Positions 1 to 11,600 of a DNA stretch of 64,000 nucleotides are shown here, one piece after another. Position numbers and translations under genes: made by a program. The DNA is taken from assembly GCA_027625915.1 (NCBI GenBank), contig JANTQA010000023.1, forward strand, positions 5,642,001-5,706,000, read 5' to 3'. The DNA is from Anaeramoeba flamelloides (taxonomy: Eukaryota; Metamonada; Anaeramoebidae). A model generated the notes under the pieces. It saw only the letters and a list, made by a program, of their open reading frames with translations. It ran no database searches and was not told where the DNA came from. The stretch's first letter is position 1; each line of letters opens with the position of its first letter.

Positions 1-336
1 AAGTTAAATTTTGAATTTTCATCATCGGTGATAAAACTTGGTTTAAAATCTAACAGAGACAAACTAGATCGTTCAACTTTTTAATGTGTCTCGATCTCCC
101 CTTTTGTTTCATGCTTGTTAAGAAATTTTTAAAAAGACTCAAACATAAAACCCTGGATGCACCTGGTGTTCTTAACAATGAACTGATTTTGAACATTGCT
201 CTTAAAATTATTGACTTGACGTAACAAAAAAAAATGTTTTTTTTTTTAAATTTATAATTTTGATGAATGTTTTTTCTCATTTTCAAAATCTTCATAAAAT
301 GATCTCTTTTCTCCTTTTTTCAACGAAAAAAAGAGA

Positions 337-636
337 CTAAATGTTTTTTATTTTTTTAAAAATGATATTGATTTCTTTCGAATAAAAACTAAAAACACTG
401 TTTGGTTTTCGGCATTGTTTTTCAACAAAGAAAGAGAATTTATTCAATTTCCAACCTTTACGGGAAAATTGACGAACTTTTTTCTTTGTCGTATATTGAA
501 CAAATGATTGGGTTACTTGTACCAAATTAATTTTCCAATTTCGTAAATCCTTGAGCGGCGATCTTTTGGGATTTATGAAATTAGCAACCTCGTAAAAAAA
601 TTGGTTAAACTCTTCTAAAATAACTTTAAATAACAT
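337..636 (-). CDS. possible exon, unknown product
   Basis: An open frame of 99 codons on the minus strand begins with an ATG at 636. It encodes a basic protein with a stretch of more mixed composition in its first half (motifs FNQFF, NPKRSPL, NWKINLVQ). I do not recognise a family. The downstream 50-295 frame could be another exon, but I see no convincing splice pair. It could equally be chance or an old transposon remnant. It lies downstream, in minus-strand order, of the RBR ligase, whose C-terminal part is missing, so a distant exon of that gene is also conceivable; the sequence does not look like an Ariadne domain. Confidence 0.2.
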   Translation of the reverse strand: MLFKVILEEFNQFFYEVANFINPKRSPLKDLRNWKINLVQVTQSFVQYTTKKKVRQFSRKGWKLNKFSFFVEKQCRKPNSVFSFYSKEINIIFKKIKNI

Positions 637-1676
637 TTTTAAAGTCGCAATCTAAGAGTAAAATACTTCTTATTTTACCCAAATTGAATTGGAAATAAGA
701 AGATCAGAAAATTTTCAAAACTTTGCCTAATTACCTAAGGATTTCCCAAAATCTTTCCACAGTAACTACAATGCTATTCTAAACTTTGTAGAGTAACAAT
801 TACTTTCTTATCAGTAGTTGTCTAGAATTATATACTTGTAATTTTTACAAATAAAAAGTTTATGTTTAAAAAAATATATATATATAGCAAATATATTAAG
901 CGATGTAGATCTGAAAAATATAGCATCATTTTTTATATTTTTTTTAATATTTTTGCTCGAGAAAAATAAAAAAGATAAAAATTTATAATTTAATTTTTAA
1001 ATTTTCAAAAATAACCAATTTTGAAGGTATCCATGTTTTCTTCAATCTATTGAGGATTTATTCAAAAATAGAGAACATTTGAATGTAATTTCAGCTTTTC
1101 TTATTATATGTCTATTTTTGTAATGGTGGTTTAATAGTATTCATTCAATTGACAATCTCAAAAAATTCAAAGAATATATTCTTACTGAAAATAACTTTGG
1201 ACAATTCCAAAAACCGTGTCTAAAATAAAAAACCGTGCTTTTTTTGATTTTTTTTTCCAGATGATACTGTTTGAATTAAATAAAACCTGAAATAAATATT
1301 GAACAAAAAATAAATCCAAAAAAGTTTTCTTTCAGTAATTTGAATAAAAGAATAATCAAAAAAAAAAAAAATGAATTATTGTATTTCAGTTATAATTCCA
1401 TTTGTAATGATTTTTTCAATTTTTCTATTTTTTCAAAAAAAAATCAGTTTATTACTAAAAATTGAAAATATTAACAAATATTATCAACACTTTCAATGAA
1501 AAATTAAAAACCTTCTTTTTCATTTAAAGTCTGAATCCACAAAGTTGGTTTGACTTTAAATTTCCAATCCAAAAATAAATTCTTTTGCTAATTTTAAAGA
1601 GAAGATTAAAAAAAAAAAAAAAAAATCAATAAAAACCACTTTTTTTATTTTTGAAACATGGAGTTTCTTGTACTTA

Positions 1677-1842
1677 CTGTTATTTGAATTCTAAATGGGA
1701 TAAAATTTTTACTTATTTTTCCATTTCCTTTTTCTACTAGAAAAACAATTTGCAACCTACTTCGTTTGGAAACTCTGGTTTCTAAAAGAAAAGAAATTGA
1801 AAAGGAAGTGAAAATTTTTTCCCATTTGAAATTCAAATACCA
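1677..1842. mobile_element. MITE family M1, copy 1
   Basis: An inverted-repeat element of about 166 bp. The left end (around TTATTTGAATTCTAAATGGG) is the reverse complement of the right end (CCCATTTGAAATTCAAATAC) and continues inward with AAAATTTTTACTT facing AAGTGAAAATTTT. The same ends occur at 15538-15705, 16327-16492 and 41466-41626. The interior is short and non-coding, as expected for a non-autonomous DNA transposon derivative. Confidence 0.75.
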
Positions 1843-2797
1843 CATAACTCGTAAAATTTTTTCAGAAAAAAAAATCTCTAAATTTTGTATTTTTGAAATA
1901 CACTCACATAATAAAAATTCTTATACATATCAATTTTGAAAAAGGTTTACAACTTTATTAGGTATTAATGGGCATTAAAAAAAAAAAATCAAAATTTTAA
2001 GTAATATTTTTTTCATTTTTAATTGTAAAAATTTTTAGTTTTTAAATTGACTTAGTGAAGAGATTATTTTAATCAATCTTTTTAATAATCTAAAAGAATC
2101 ATAGTTTTTACTTTTTTAAAATAAATCAAAATATTTCTTTCAAAAGATATCCCTAAATTAAATTGAAATTATGATTTTTTTTTGGTTTTTGGAATATTTT
2201 TTATCATTTTATTTTTTTCCATATTTGAGTTTTAATGTATATTCCCAGTTTTTTTCTGAAAATTATTTCAAAATTGATTATTTTTTCAATCTTAATGTTC
2301 AATCTAAAGTTCATTCATTGAAACTAAATTTCATTAAAAAAATACCCCAAAAATAGGTGTTTTTTTCAAAAGTTTGGGAATTTTGAAAAAGGAGGGTATT
2401 CGAATCTTAATGAGTTTAATAGCTATCTTTTCTTAATTACATAAAATTATCATAACTTTGAAAAAATAATTTATAAAAGATGTATAAACTGAAATTCAAT
2501 CTGTAGTTTTGTCTAACTTTAATTTTCAGAATTTATATTTTCATTGTAATGTAGTGTTATATTTTTTTATTTTTTTTTTTTCAAGATGTGGTTCAAGGAA
2601 AAAACCCATGATTCAATCTAGATATGATTTCTGTAGTTTGTAATTGATAATAAATGCAAACCAAAACCCACAAAGAAAGAGAAGGTATAAATAAAATAAA
2701 TAATATTTTTGCTCTGTCTATGAATAGTTAACAAAGGGTTGGTGTCTAATTATCTTTAAACTTCGAGTTATATTAATTTAATTCTAATTGGAGACAA

Positions 2798-4684
2798 TTA
2801 GCAAAGGAAATCTAAAGGAACTATAAAAGATCTTTGCAAAAAAGCCTGAGATTAACCAAGAATAAAGAGGATTGTTTGTTTTAACGAAAAAAAAAAAAGA
2901 AAACTTACAGGATCCAAACAAATCCAACAAAATTCATATTTACACTTGAAACAAGTCATATGGCTAAAAAATTAGAAGATTTATAAAAAATAAAATAAAA
3001 AAAAAATAAAAGAAAAAGAAAAACAAAAACAAGAATTAAAGAAAAAGAAAAAAAACAAGAAAAAAAGAAAAAATTTTTTACTTGCAACCACCATTTTTTT
3101 CGATTCTAACTTTACAACTAGGACAAGGTTTTGTGTTTTCACCTAAAAACAAATCCAGTTCGCTTTGTTTTCCTTTTTTTGTTTTTTTAAACCATTCTTC
3201 TGTTTGCTTACAAGTAGCAGGTCCATGAGGTTCTTCGTCACAATAAAAACTGAGTGTTAAAGGAAATAATATTTGGTTTTTGATAAATTCATTTGTTTAG
3301 AAAAAATAAATAGGCAATTTGAAAAGATGGAAAAGATGGAAAAGAGGGAAAAGAATGAAATCAAGAAAAAAAACAAAAAAAAATAATTCGAAAAAATTAT
3401 TTTAAAAAAAAGATCAACATACCACATTCTATGACCACAATCACATTTAACATTACCAAACTTGACCATAGAGGGCTGTATAGCTTTCCCACAGCCAGCG
3501 CCAGGGCACCATTTCACATTAGGATTTTCTTCGACAAATGAACGCGAAACAAAATTCTGAAATCGTTTGAATACAGACTTATCAACGATCCATTCGATTA
3601 GCCGAGAGGGGACTGTATTTGTACACTTGTACCCAGGGCAAGGGATTGAAAACACTTCTCCGTCTTTGATTTTGACGTTGAGGTATTGCTTCCAGCAATT
3701 ATAGCAAAAGTAGTGTCCGCAATCGAGCATGTAAAGCTTGTCGCCCTCTTTGTGTGCCATTGCACAGACCCCACAAAACAAGTCCTTGGTTGACTTGATT
3801 TGCTTTTCGCCCAAGACCTTGCTCTTTTCCTTTTTATCAAACTTAATCCCAACCTCGCGGCAGGTGGTAAATGGACGGGTGAAATATGAGTTCAATAACT
3901 TTTCTGTGTCCCACTTGTAATGCCTCAACAATTTCAAGGTGTCCTCCTCGCTCCGATCAATGACTTCCTTCGTTTGCCGGATCACTTCCAATTGCTTCTC
4001 GGCAATATCGTTTTCATTCAGAACGGTCTGTTGTTGCCGTGAGCCGGACCCTGTATTTGGTGTAATCAGCACAGAGTCCAAGACAGAAGACAAGTCGTCA
4101 TAGTCGTCGACGGGCATTGGGCTCTCGCTGACCTTTTTTTTTTTGCTGCTGGACTTGGGCTTTGTTTTAGAGGACGTGGATGACTCTGTTTTTTTTTGTG
4201 GCTTATTGCTTGTTGTGTTTTCATCAGAGGTATACTCAGAACCGCTTGTGTACGAGCCTGAGCCCGAGACGGAACCAGAATAATAGTCTGAGCCAGAACC
4301 AGAATAGGAGCCGCCCTCAGAGGAAGTAAAATATTTGTTTTCTGAGTTCTGGGAGTCATCGTCGTCTTGCTCGACTTGAAGATCTTTGGTCTCCGTCTGC
4401 TTTGTTACTTCTTCGTTCGGTATTTCGTCCTGAATCTCCTTGTTTCCCTCCTGTTCAATGTTTCCTTGGTGGCTTCCCAAATTGATCGTGCCAGTGCTCG
4501 TTTGGATGATTTCAGATGGCTTCTCAATGCTTTCGTTTTTGCTCCCTTTTTCCATTTTCTCATTCTCGAGAAACGTGATCGCTTCATCGACACTTGTAGC
4601 TTTTGTCAACTTGACAGCTCTTCTCGCATCCTTTCTTGAATAACCCATTTTAACTAAATAATGGGTAAGGGTAGTAGAATTCAT
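2798..4684 (-). CDS. RBR-type E3 ubiquitin ligase (Ariadne-like), UBA at N-terminus
   Basis: RING-between-RING ligases take ubiquitin from an E2 onto a RING2 cysteine and then pass it to substrate. Exon 1 (3423-4684) starts at MNSTTLTHYL; the in-frame lysine run upstream is translated poly-A and is not used. Order: UBA-like helix bundle (about residues 1-45), acidic and Ser/Gly-rich linker, an Ariadne-like segment HYKWDTEKLL, RING1 (from about residue 303, CGVC...CGHYFCYNCW) and IBR (WCPGAGCGK). Exon 2 (3082-3249) and exon 3 (2909-2963) join in phase to give CGHRMCFYCDEE, NTKPCPSCK and GGCNHMTC. The predicted catalytic cysteine is residue 476 (GGC-NHM), with the next codon split by an intron. 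Introns are 3250-3422 (GTATGT) and 2964-3081 (GTAAAA). A donor GTAAGT follows CLDP. The next plausible exon (2798-2845) gives only a 15-residue tail lacking the last RING2 zinc ligands, so the true C-terminus is unresolved. Confidence 0.88.
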
Positions 4685-4765
4685 TTGAAAGAAATCAATA
4701 AAGAAAAAATAATTTAAAAAATAAAAAAAGTTTGATAAAAAAAAAAAAAAAGATAAAATGATGTT

Positions 4766-4805
<40 letters not shown>

Positions 4806-4907
4806 CCTTTTCTCTTTTTTGAGTTCATGTTTTAATGACAGATTTCGACTTTAAAAGAAAGATATTAATGAAACTATATGAAAAAGTATCATAATTTGTG
4901 AAAAAGT

Positions 4908-5319
4908 GAAAAGAGAAAAAAGTTAAATATCGTTTTTAATTAGGAACATTAATAGAACCTGAAAAAGAAAAGTAAGATCAACGAATAAAAGAAAAAATAA
5001 ATGACTAAAGACAAAAGATAGTTTAAACACAACAACAGTTTTTTTGATACTATTTCTATACCATTAAGATTTTACTCTGAATAAAGGATGATTTAATAAA
5101 AATTGTAGACAATTTTGATTATTTTTGAGAGAAAAACAAAACTCACTTTTCAAATTTTGATATTAAAAGGATTGTTTTAATTCTTTTCTTGGGTTTGATT
5201 TATAAAAATGATAATGAATTATTTCTTGAATTTTATTTGTTTCGACTTTTAATTGATTTTATTTCTCATTTTTGGTAATGTTTCCAATTAAAAATGCTAT
5301 TCAACTTTTTTTTCTTTTC
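4908..5319. mobile_element. MITE family M2, degraded copy
   Basis: The left end (GTTAAATATCGTTTTTAATT then AGGAACATT) is a diverged reverse complement of the right end (AATGTTTCCAATTAAAAATG then CTATTCAAC). The paired arms extend inward through AAGTAAGATCAA, facing TTGATTTTATTT. The same arms occur in better condition at 50876-51262. The interior has no open frame of note. Confidence 0.6.
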
Positions 5320-5438
5320 TTAATTTTTAATCAATCAATTAATAATATTATGTGAGAGAAAAAATGTATAATGGTGTGTCTTCCAATTAAAATTCCCAAA
5401 ATCACTATGAATTAATTTATAAATACAGCAATCCCAAT

Positions 5439-5810
5439 ACTATAGTGATTTTTTTCGATATCCAAATTTGATGCTTATATTGATTGTTAAAAAGTTGAAT
5501 AATAGGGATTAGAAAGTTCAAATTGGAATTGTTTTTGTAAATGAGTTTTCTCAGGTATAGTCTTGTGATCAGACTAAAAAAAAATAATTTTCAATAAGAG
5601 TGAATATTCTATCACTTCTCTAAGTATTTTGAATGTTTATTGTAATTTTGGACACTCAAAATCTATTGTTTTGAATATCAGAAAAAAATTTGAATATTAA
5701 TTCATATATGAATTTTTTTTTTTTTTTATACACTTTCTTATCCTCATTTTCAACTTTTTAACAATCTATATAGGCATCAAATTTGGTATCAAAAAAAAAT
5801 TCACTCTAGT
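5439..5810. mobile_element. 372-bp terminal-inverted-repeat element
   Basis: Arms of about 60 bp are inverted copies with roughly 85-90% identity by eye. The left arm (5439-5500) includes CCAAATTTGATGCTTATATT and GATTGTTAAAAAGTTGAA; the right arm (5748-5810) holds the complement, TTCAACTTTTTAACAATC and ATAGGCATCAAATTTGG. Weaker pairing continues inward for about 25 bp. The centre is non-coding. This is a MITE-like element with no partner copy recognised elsewhere in the window. Confidence 0.7.
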
Positions 5811-5910
5811 TTGAAAAGACTGTATATTGAAAAGATAATAAACTTCAAAAATAAGTGTTTTTATTTAAACAGAATTACACATATAAATGATTTTTCTGAA
5901 ATTTAATAGG

Positions 5911-6100
5911 TCAGTTCCATTTTTATAACTCAAATTTTCAACGAAATTTAAGGCACAAAAAAAATTCTCAACTTAAAGCACAAAATTCAAATTATACTAA
6001 AATAATTTGTAAAAAAAAAAATACAAAAAATGTACTTTGATTTGAGTATGTTTTACGGCTTGAATTTTGTTTAAAGATTGTGTTTTATAGCAAAAATGAC
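5911..6100. mobile_element. MITE family M3, degraded copy
   Basis: Matches the cleaner element at 14783-14978. It shares CAAATTTTCAACGAAATTTA, AAGGCAC, AAAGCACAAAATTCAAATTA and the central AAAATAATTTGTAAAAA, and has a degraded right arm around GAATTTTGTTTAAAGATTGT. Ends resemble TCAGT...TGAC. Non-coding. Confidence 0.55.
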
Positions 6101-8658
6101 CACATTAAGTAATGGATAGATATCTAAAATCAAAAAAAAAAAAATAAATAAATAAATAATTAAAAATTCCATATTTGCTTACATTAAAAAAATAACTTCA
6201 AAAAACTTTTTAAGAATTGAGAATTTTTTTGGTTCTTGTGATTTTTTTATTTTTCATCAGAAATTTTTTTTTTTTTGAAAATTTTATCTACGTATGAAAA
6301 ACTTCTTGGTTTTAGTGATTAAAGTATATTACACTTCCCTGGATTGTTTTGGGTTTTTTTTTACACCCAAATTGTTCAAATACTGGATGAAATGATTTAT
6401 TCATTATAAAATATATTTTAGAATTACATAGAAAATTTGTTTTATCTATTGATTACAGTTCAAAATAAATAAATATATTTGATTATAAATAATTAAAAAA
6501 TAAAAAAAATTAAATAAAAAATAAAAAAGAAAATAATGTTTTTATTGATCGTAAATTTTTTCAGTTTTTTCAACACAATTATTTTTTTACAATTTAAATT
6601 ATTTACGTAAATTGTTCTATTCAGATTAATAATTGATTTTTTTTTTTAATTTAACTATTTTTTAATTTTGGCTTTGAGTAAATTTTGAAATAAAATAAAA
6701 AATATTATTGAAAAAGATGTCATATATTAAAAATCGTTTTCTAAGATCCCAATTAATTTAGATTGACAAATTCAATTTTCACAAATATTTTTTAGATATT
6801 TTTTCTCACAAAAAAAAAAAATTCAAAATACAAAAAAAAATCTTGATTTTGCAAATATTTTATTATATCGAATAATTTTAAAAAGTTATTTTATCATTTT
6901 TTAAAAAAGTTAGTGTTAATTATTTTAATTATTAAAAAGGTTTTATTTGTTTAATTTCAATATTTTAAATAAAATTATTTCACTATTTTTTATTGTTTTT
7001 CTTTAATGGTTTTCTATAGTTTCAATTGAGTTTTTAGAAAAATATCTATATTAAACTTTAAATTTTAACCTAAATAAATTATTTTTCTCTTTTGCTTGAT
7101 TTAATATTTAATGAAAATTTTTATCAAAAAAAAAAAAAAAAAAATGAAAATTTATCATTAATATCTTTTTATTTATATATATATTAGTATAAATTTAACA
7201 ACGGAGTTTGATATTTATAATTAAATCATGAATATATTGTGATTTTAATTAAAATTATTATAATAAAATTTTTAAAATAAAAAATTAAAATAAATATAAA
7301 AATAAAAAAAAAAATGTAAAAATTAAAAATTATTAATTGTTTTCCAATATCATACAAAAATATAATAGCATAACTACTGTATTTTTAGACAATTTTGACT
7401 TTTTATTATAATCAAAACCAGTATTACATGCAAATAAGAAAATAAAGGTATTATTAATTCCATATCATTTCAAATCTTTTTATTTTAAATTTAATTAATA
7501 AAATTTATACAAATCCAGGAAACTAATGGATATATATATTTTTACAGAATATAATCTAATCTTTTTCAATTTCAAGACATTTAATTATTATTTAAAAATA
7601 AAATAAATAATCATTTTTTCTGATCTTTAATTATTTATTATTTCATTCATTATACTGATGTTTTTAAAATACATGATTCAAATTTAAAGTTTATGTGTTC
7701 ATACAAGCTTTTGGAAATTACAAATAATTAGATTTACGGTAAATAAAATTCTTTAAAATTTTTCTTTTAATTTCAATATAAAAAAAGTGTAATATCTTTT
7801 TGCTTATTTTTAATTTAGAAAAATAATTCTTACAAAATCCTAAGTTATTTCTCTAAAGTTTATAAAGGGTTTTTTTATTAATTTTAATCAAATTCTTGTG
7901 AAAATAAGTATTATATTAGCTAAAAGAATAATTCATGAGAAGGAATTAGATCCTTAAAGAAAAAAAAACAAGGATTTAATGTCCTTATTTATATTCAAAA
8001 ATTCTATTTTTATTGTAAAAAAATCTATGTTCTTAAAAAAAAGTTTGAGAAGAGGAAAATTCAAATAATCACCAAGATGGGAATATTAAAATTGAATTGA
8101 TAAATAAGAATCCACAACAATAAAAATATAAAAAATTTTTTCAATAATCAATTTTTGAAAACAAGATTTTTTAAATCATCAAAAAATTTTTACTAACAAT
8201 TTCAAAAGTCAATTCAAAATTAATTAAGGAAATCCGTGATTATAATAATTAAAAAAATATACAAATGAAAAATGAGTTAAAAATATGCTTTATATAATAT
8301 AAAAATAATATAATCAAAAGAGTTAATTTCCATTTCTGGGAATCGTACCCTTTTAAACTAAATATTTTATTTTTACTTGTTACCCCCCCCTTCTTTTTTT
8401 TTGATGGTAATAGCAATAATATATTTGAAAAATATGAAACAAGACTAAAATGTTGAAAGTATCAATAAGATAATTTTTATTTTTATTATTTTTTCATTTA
8501 TATTTATATTTTTGGTTTTTTGTGAATTTGATATAACAATTAATATTATAAAATTATAAAAAAAGATTTTTTTTACATTAAATTTAATAATTAAAAAATC
8601 TTTAAAGAATTAGATTATTTTGTCTAAAAAATTTTTTTTTAAATTTATTGAATTAAGT

Positions 8659-11600
8659 TTAATTTTCTTGGTTTTCAATTGGTTCAAGGGTGGTTTCTGT
8701 AAAACCATTATCTGATGGCATTTGCTCCTTTTTTTCGGATTTTTCACTTTTACTTTTGCTTTTGCTTTCACTTTCACTCGTCGTTTTATTAACTTTTTTT
8801 TCTTCTCCACTGTTACTGCTACTGTTACTGCTTTCTTTCTCAGTGTTGTTTTTTTCGGTGTTTACCTTGTTTTTTTTTCATTTTTGGTTTATTATATTCT
8901 AGAAACGAACGTTCCAAGCCAAGATTTGTTCTTTTTTGGTTTAGAGATTCAAGAATAGCTTTATAAATTCCAAGTAAATTTAAATGGATTTTGGTTAAAA
9001 AAAAATCCTTTTGGTTTTGGTGTTTTGTAATCTTCTCTTTGCATTCTTGATTTGTCTTTTTATATATTTTTTTGGCAGTATGGAATTGTTTTTCTGTGAG
9101 TTCGATTTTATTTTTTTCTTTCTTTTTTTTAGCATTCTCTAATTTTCTTTTATGAAAATCATGTTCAGTAAGTAAATGGTTTCTTTCTTTAATGTTTTTT
9201 TCAAGTTTCATTAAAGAATTTACTTTGGATTCGATTTTTAAAATACAATGTTTATTAATTTCTTCCTTTTAAATTTAAATTTTGTTTTGTTATTTTTTAT
9301 TTATTTGAAGAAAAAAAAATTAAAGATCAGGTTTGATTCAATTTATAATAATCGTATTAAAAAGAAATCAATGATAAATATAAAAAAATAAAAGCTGTGG
9401 ATTGTTATAAAAGTGGTACTGAGTATATAAAATTAAAAATAACTAAATTTTTAAAAAAAATGTTTTTTTTAACATTTTGCTTTTAATTATACGAAACTAT
9501 ATTTCAAAATTTATAACTCACCTGAATTAATAAATTGAAAAAAAAATATTCTTCATTATTCAAGAACAACTAATTCTTAAATCTAATTTATAATTCGCTT
9601 TTTAATTATCCTAAATCTCTTAAATTCTGATATTTTAAAAATTATAAAAAAAAAACACAATCAAAAACTCAAAAAAAGTGAATCATAATTTTTTAAATAA
9701 ACATTAAAGATTCACTATTACTAAACTTTCAAAGTGAAAAAGGTGAAAAAAAAAGTTTTTTGTTAAGGGTTCAGTCCTCAACTACAACAAGACAAAATTT
9801 TAAAATATGTTATAGGTGGTATTCTCTACTTACAAATTCTGAATATGTCAAGTGTCAAAAAATTCTGATCGGCTAAGAGAGACAAAAAAGAATATTTTTT
9901 TAGTGAGATCAATTTTTTTAATCCATTTTTTACAGAAAAAGAAAAAAATTAAATTCATTTTATTTCAAATGAATTTATTATAATAATTTTTTACCCTGTT
10001 TATTTCTATTTTCATTATTATTATTCAATAACAATTCTTTGTTACCAGGAATATTAAAATAAAAGATTTTTTTTTTTTGTTATAATAATTTTGGTTAACC
10101 AAAAAAAAAAAAAAAAAAAATGATATATTCAACCAATGGAAAAACCAATTGTATTGTTTTGAAACAAGAAGAGTAGTTATAATTATTAATTTTTTAAACT
10201 CATTTAACAATTTTACTCAGAAATTTTGTTTTTATTCTGGGATAAAATTCGGTTTTTCAAAATAAAATTTTCTTGAAGATATTTTGGAATATAGTAATTT
10301 AATCCTCAAAATTCAAAATTAATTTTTTTCTGACAAAAATGATTTAAATTGAGATAATGATTCTTCTGAATAAGACCAAATAATTTGTTACAAAATTTTT
10401 TAAAAATCAAACTTTTTTTAATTTTTTTTTCATTTTTTGGAAAACCTGAAAAAAACTTTTTCCAAACTTTAAAGAATAAAAAAATTTTATTTAATAGATA
10501 TCAATTTCATTGAGATGGTTTTTCTTAAACTTCTATCAAATATTTATTTATTGAATCACCGATAATTCAATAAGTTTTATTGGTTAGGTTATCTATTGAG
10601 ATATTAATTATAAAAATAATAACAAAAATAGAAAATTTTCAATTAAAATAAATACTTTACCACATAAAACGAAAAATATATTTTCTCATTTTCAAGAATT
10701 AACTTTATTGTTAATAAAAAAATTAGGCTACTTTTTTAAGTTTATTATTGAAAACATGCTAATTTTGGATTTCAAAAGGGGATTTAAATTAATAAATTGT
10801 TAAGATGGGGTCAACTCATCCATTTCATAAGTCGAAACACAAATTACTAAAAAAAATTTTTTAAAAGCTTCTATAATTTCATTTGATTTTTAAAAAATAT
10901 TACTCCCTTAATAAATAAATTTACTTAAAAGGGTGGTATCAAGTCTCAATTTTCTTGATCCTTATTGGTTTTTTATAATATATTTTTTTCAATTTTGCTT
11001 CGTTAAAAAAAAAAGAAAAACGGTTTAGAAAAAATAGAATTACAAAAACAAAAAATTAGAAAATTTAAGAAAAAAAAAAGAAAAAAAGCAAGAAAAAAAA
11101 ACAATTTGAAAAAGAAAAAGAAAAATATTGACCAATTTAAAAAAAAAGATATTAATCAAAAAAATTAAAAATTGAAAAGGGAAAACAAGCATTTAAAAAT
11201 TAGAAAAAATGATTCTGATCCAAAAAATTTAAAATATTTTTTAATAAGGATATATCCTCAAACAAAACAAAACCACTTCCAATCACATTATAAAGTTTTT
11301 TTTTACATTTTTGACAAATATATTAGAGGTTTTGATGATAACATATATTATCATGATATTAACAATAAAATCGCAATAATATTAAAAAAATCGCGATTAG
11401 TCCAAGTTTATCGCGAAAAATCATAAAATCGCGATATTCAACATTATCGCGATATTCATATTATTGCGAAAAAATGAAAAATTATTATTTTCATTTCATT
11501 TTTAAAAAAAATCTCTTGACTTTTACAAAGCCTTGAGATTTTTACAACACTTTCCCCTTTAATAATGTCAGAAAGTGTTTGTAAAGGTTATGAACTGTCT

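Larger units (their letters stand above)
1..2797. other. AT-rich spacer at left edge
   Basis: This stretch is almost free of convincing coding sequence. Two small minus-strand open frames (50-295 and 337-636) are lysine/phenylalanine-rich. The second has a slightly less biased composition and could be an exon of a gene leaving the window on the left, but I recognise no domain. One MITE-like element lies at 1677-1842. The rest is A/T homopolymer-rich with no identifiable RNA gene. Confidence 0.5.
4685..8658. other. 4 kb spacer with inverted-repeat elements
   Basis: No coding sequence is supported between the RBR ligase start and the BAR gene stop. The first 1.4 kb holds three inverted-repeat elements (4908-5319, 5439-5810, 5911-6100). 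From about 6.1 to 8.6 kb the sequence is extremely AT-rich with poly-A and poly-T runs, and I see no gene or RNA signal. A C9-like run near 8385 stands out in this background. Confidence 0.6.

Noticed and set aside
4685-4828. In-frame upstream extension of the RBR ligase with a long lysine run
   Set aside because: It is a translated poly-A tract from leader sequence; the UBA domain starts cleanly at the ATG at 4684.
11172-11426. 84-codon plus-strand frame
   Set aside because: It overlaps the end of the ATCGCGAT element and has no domain; composition is that of the background.
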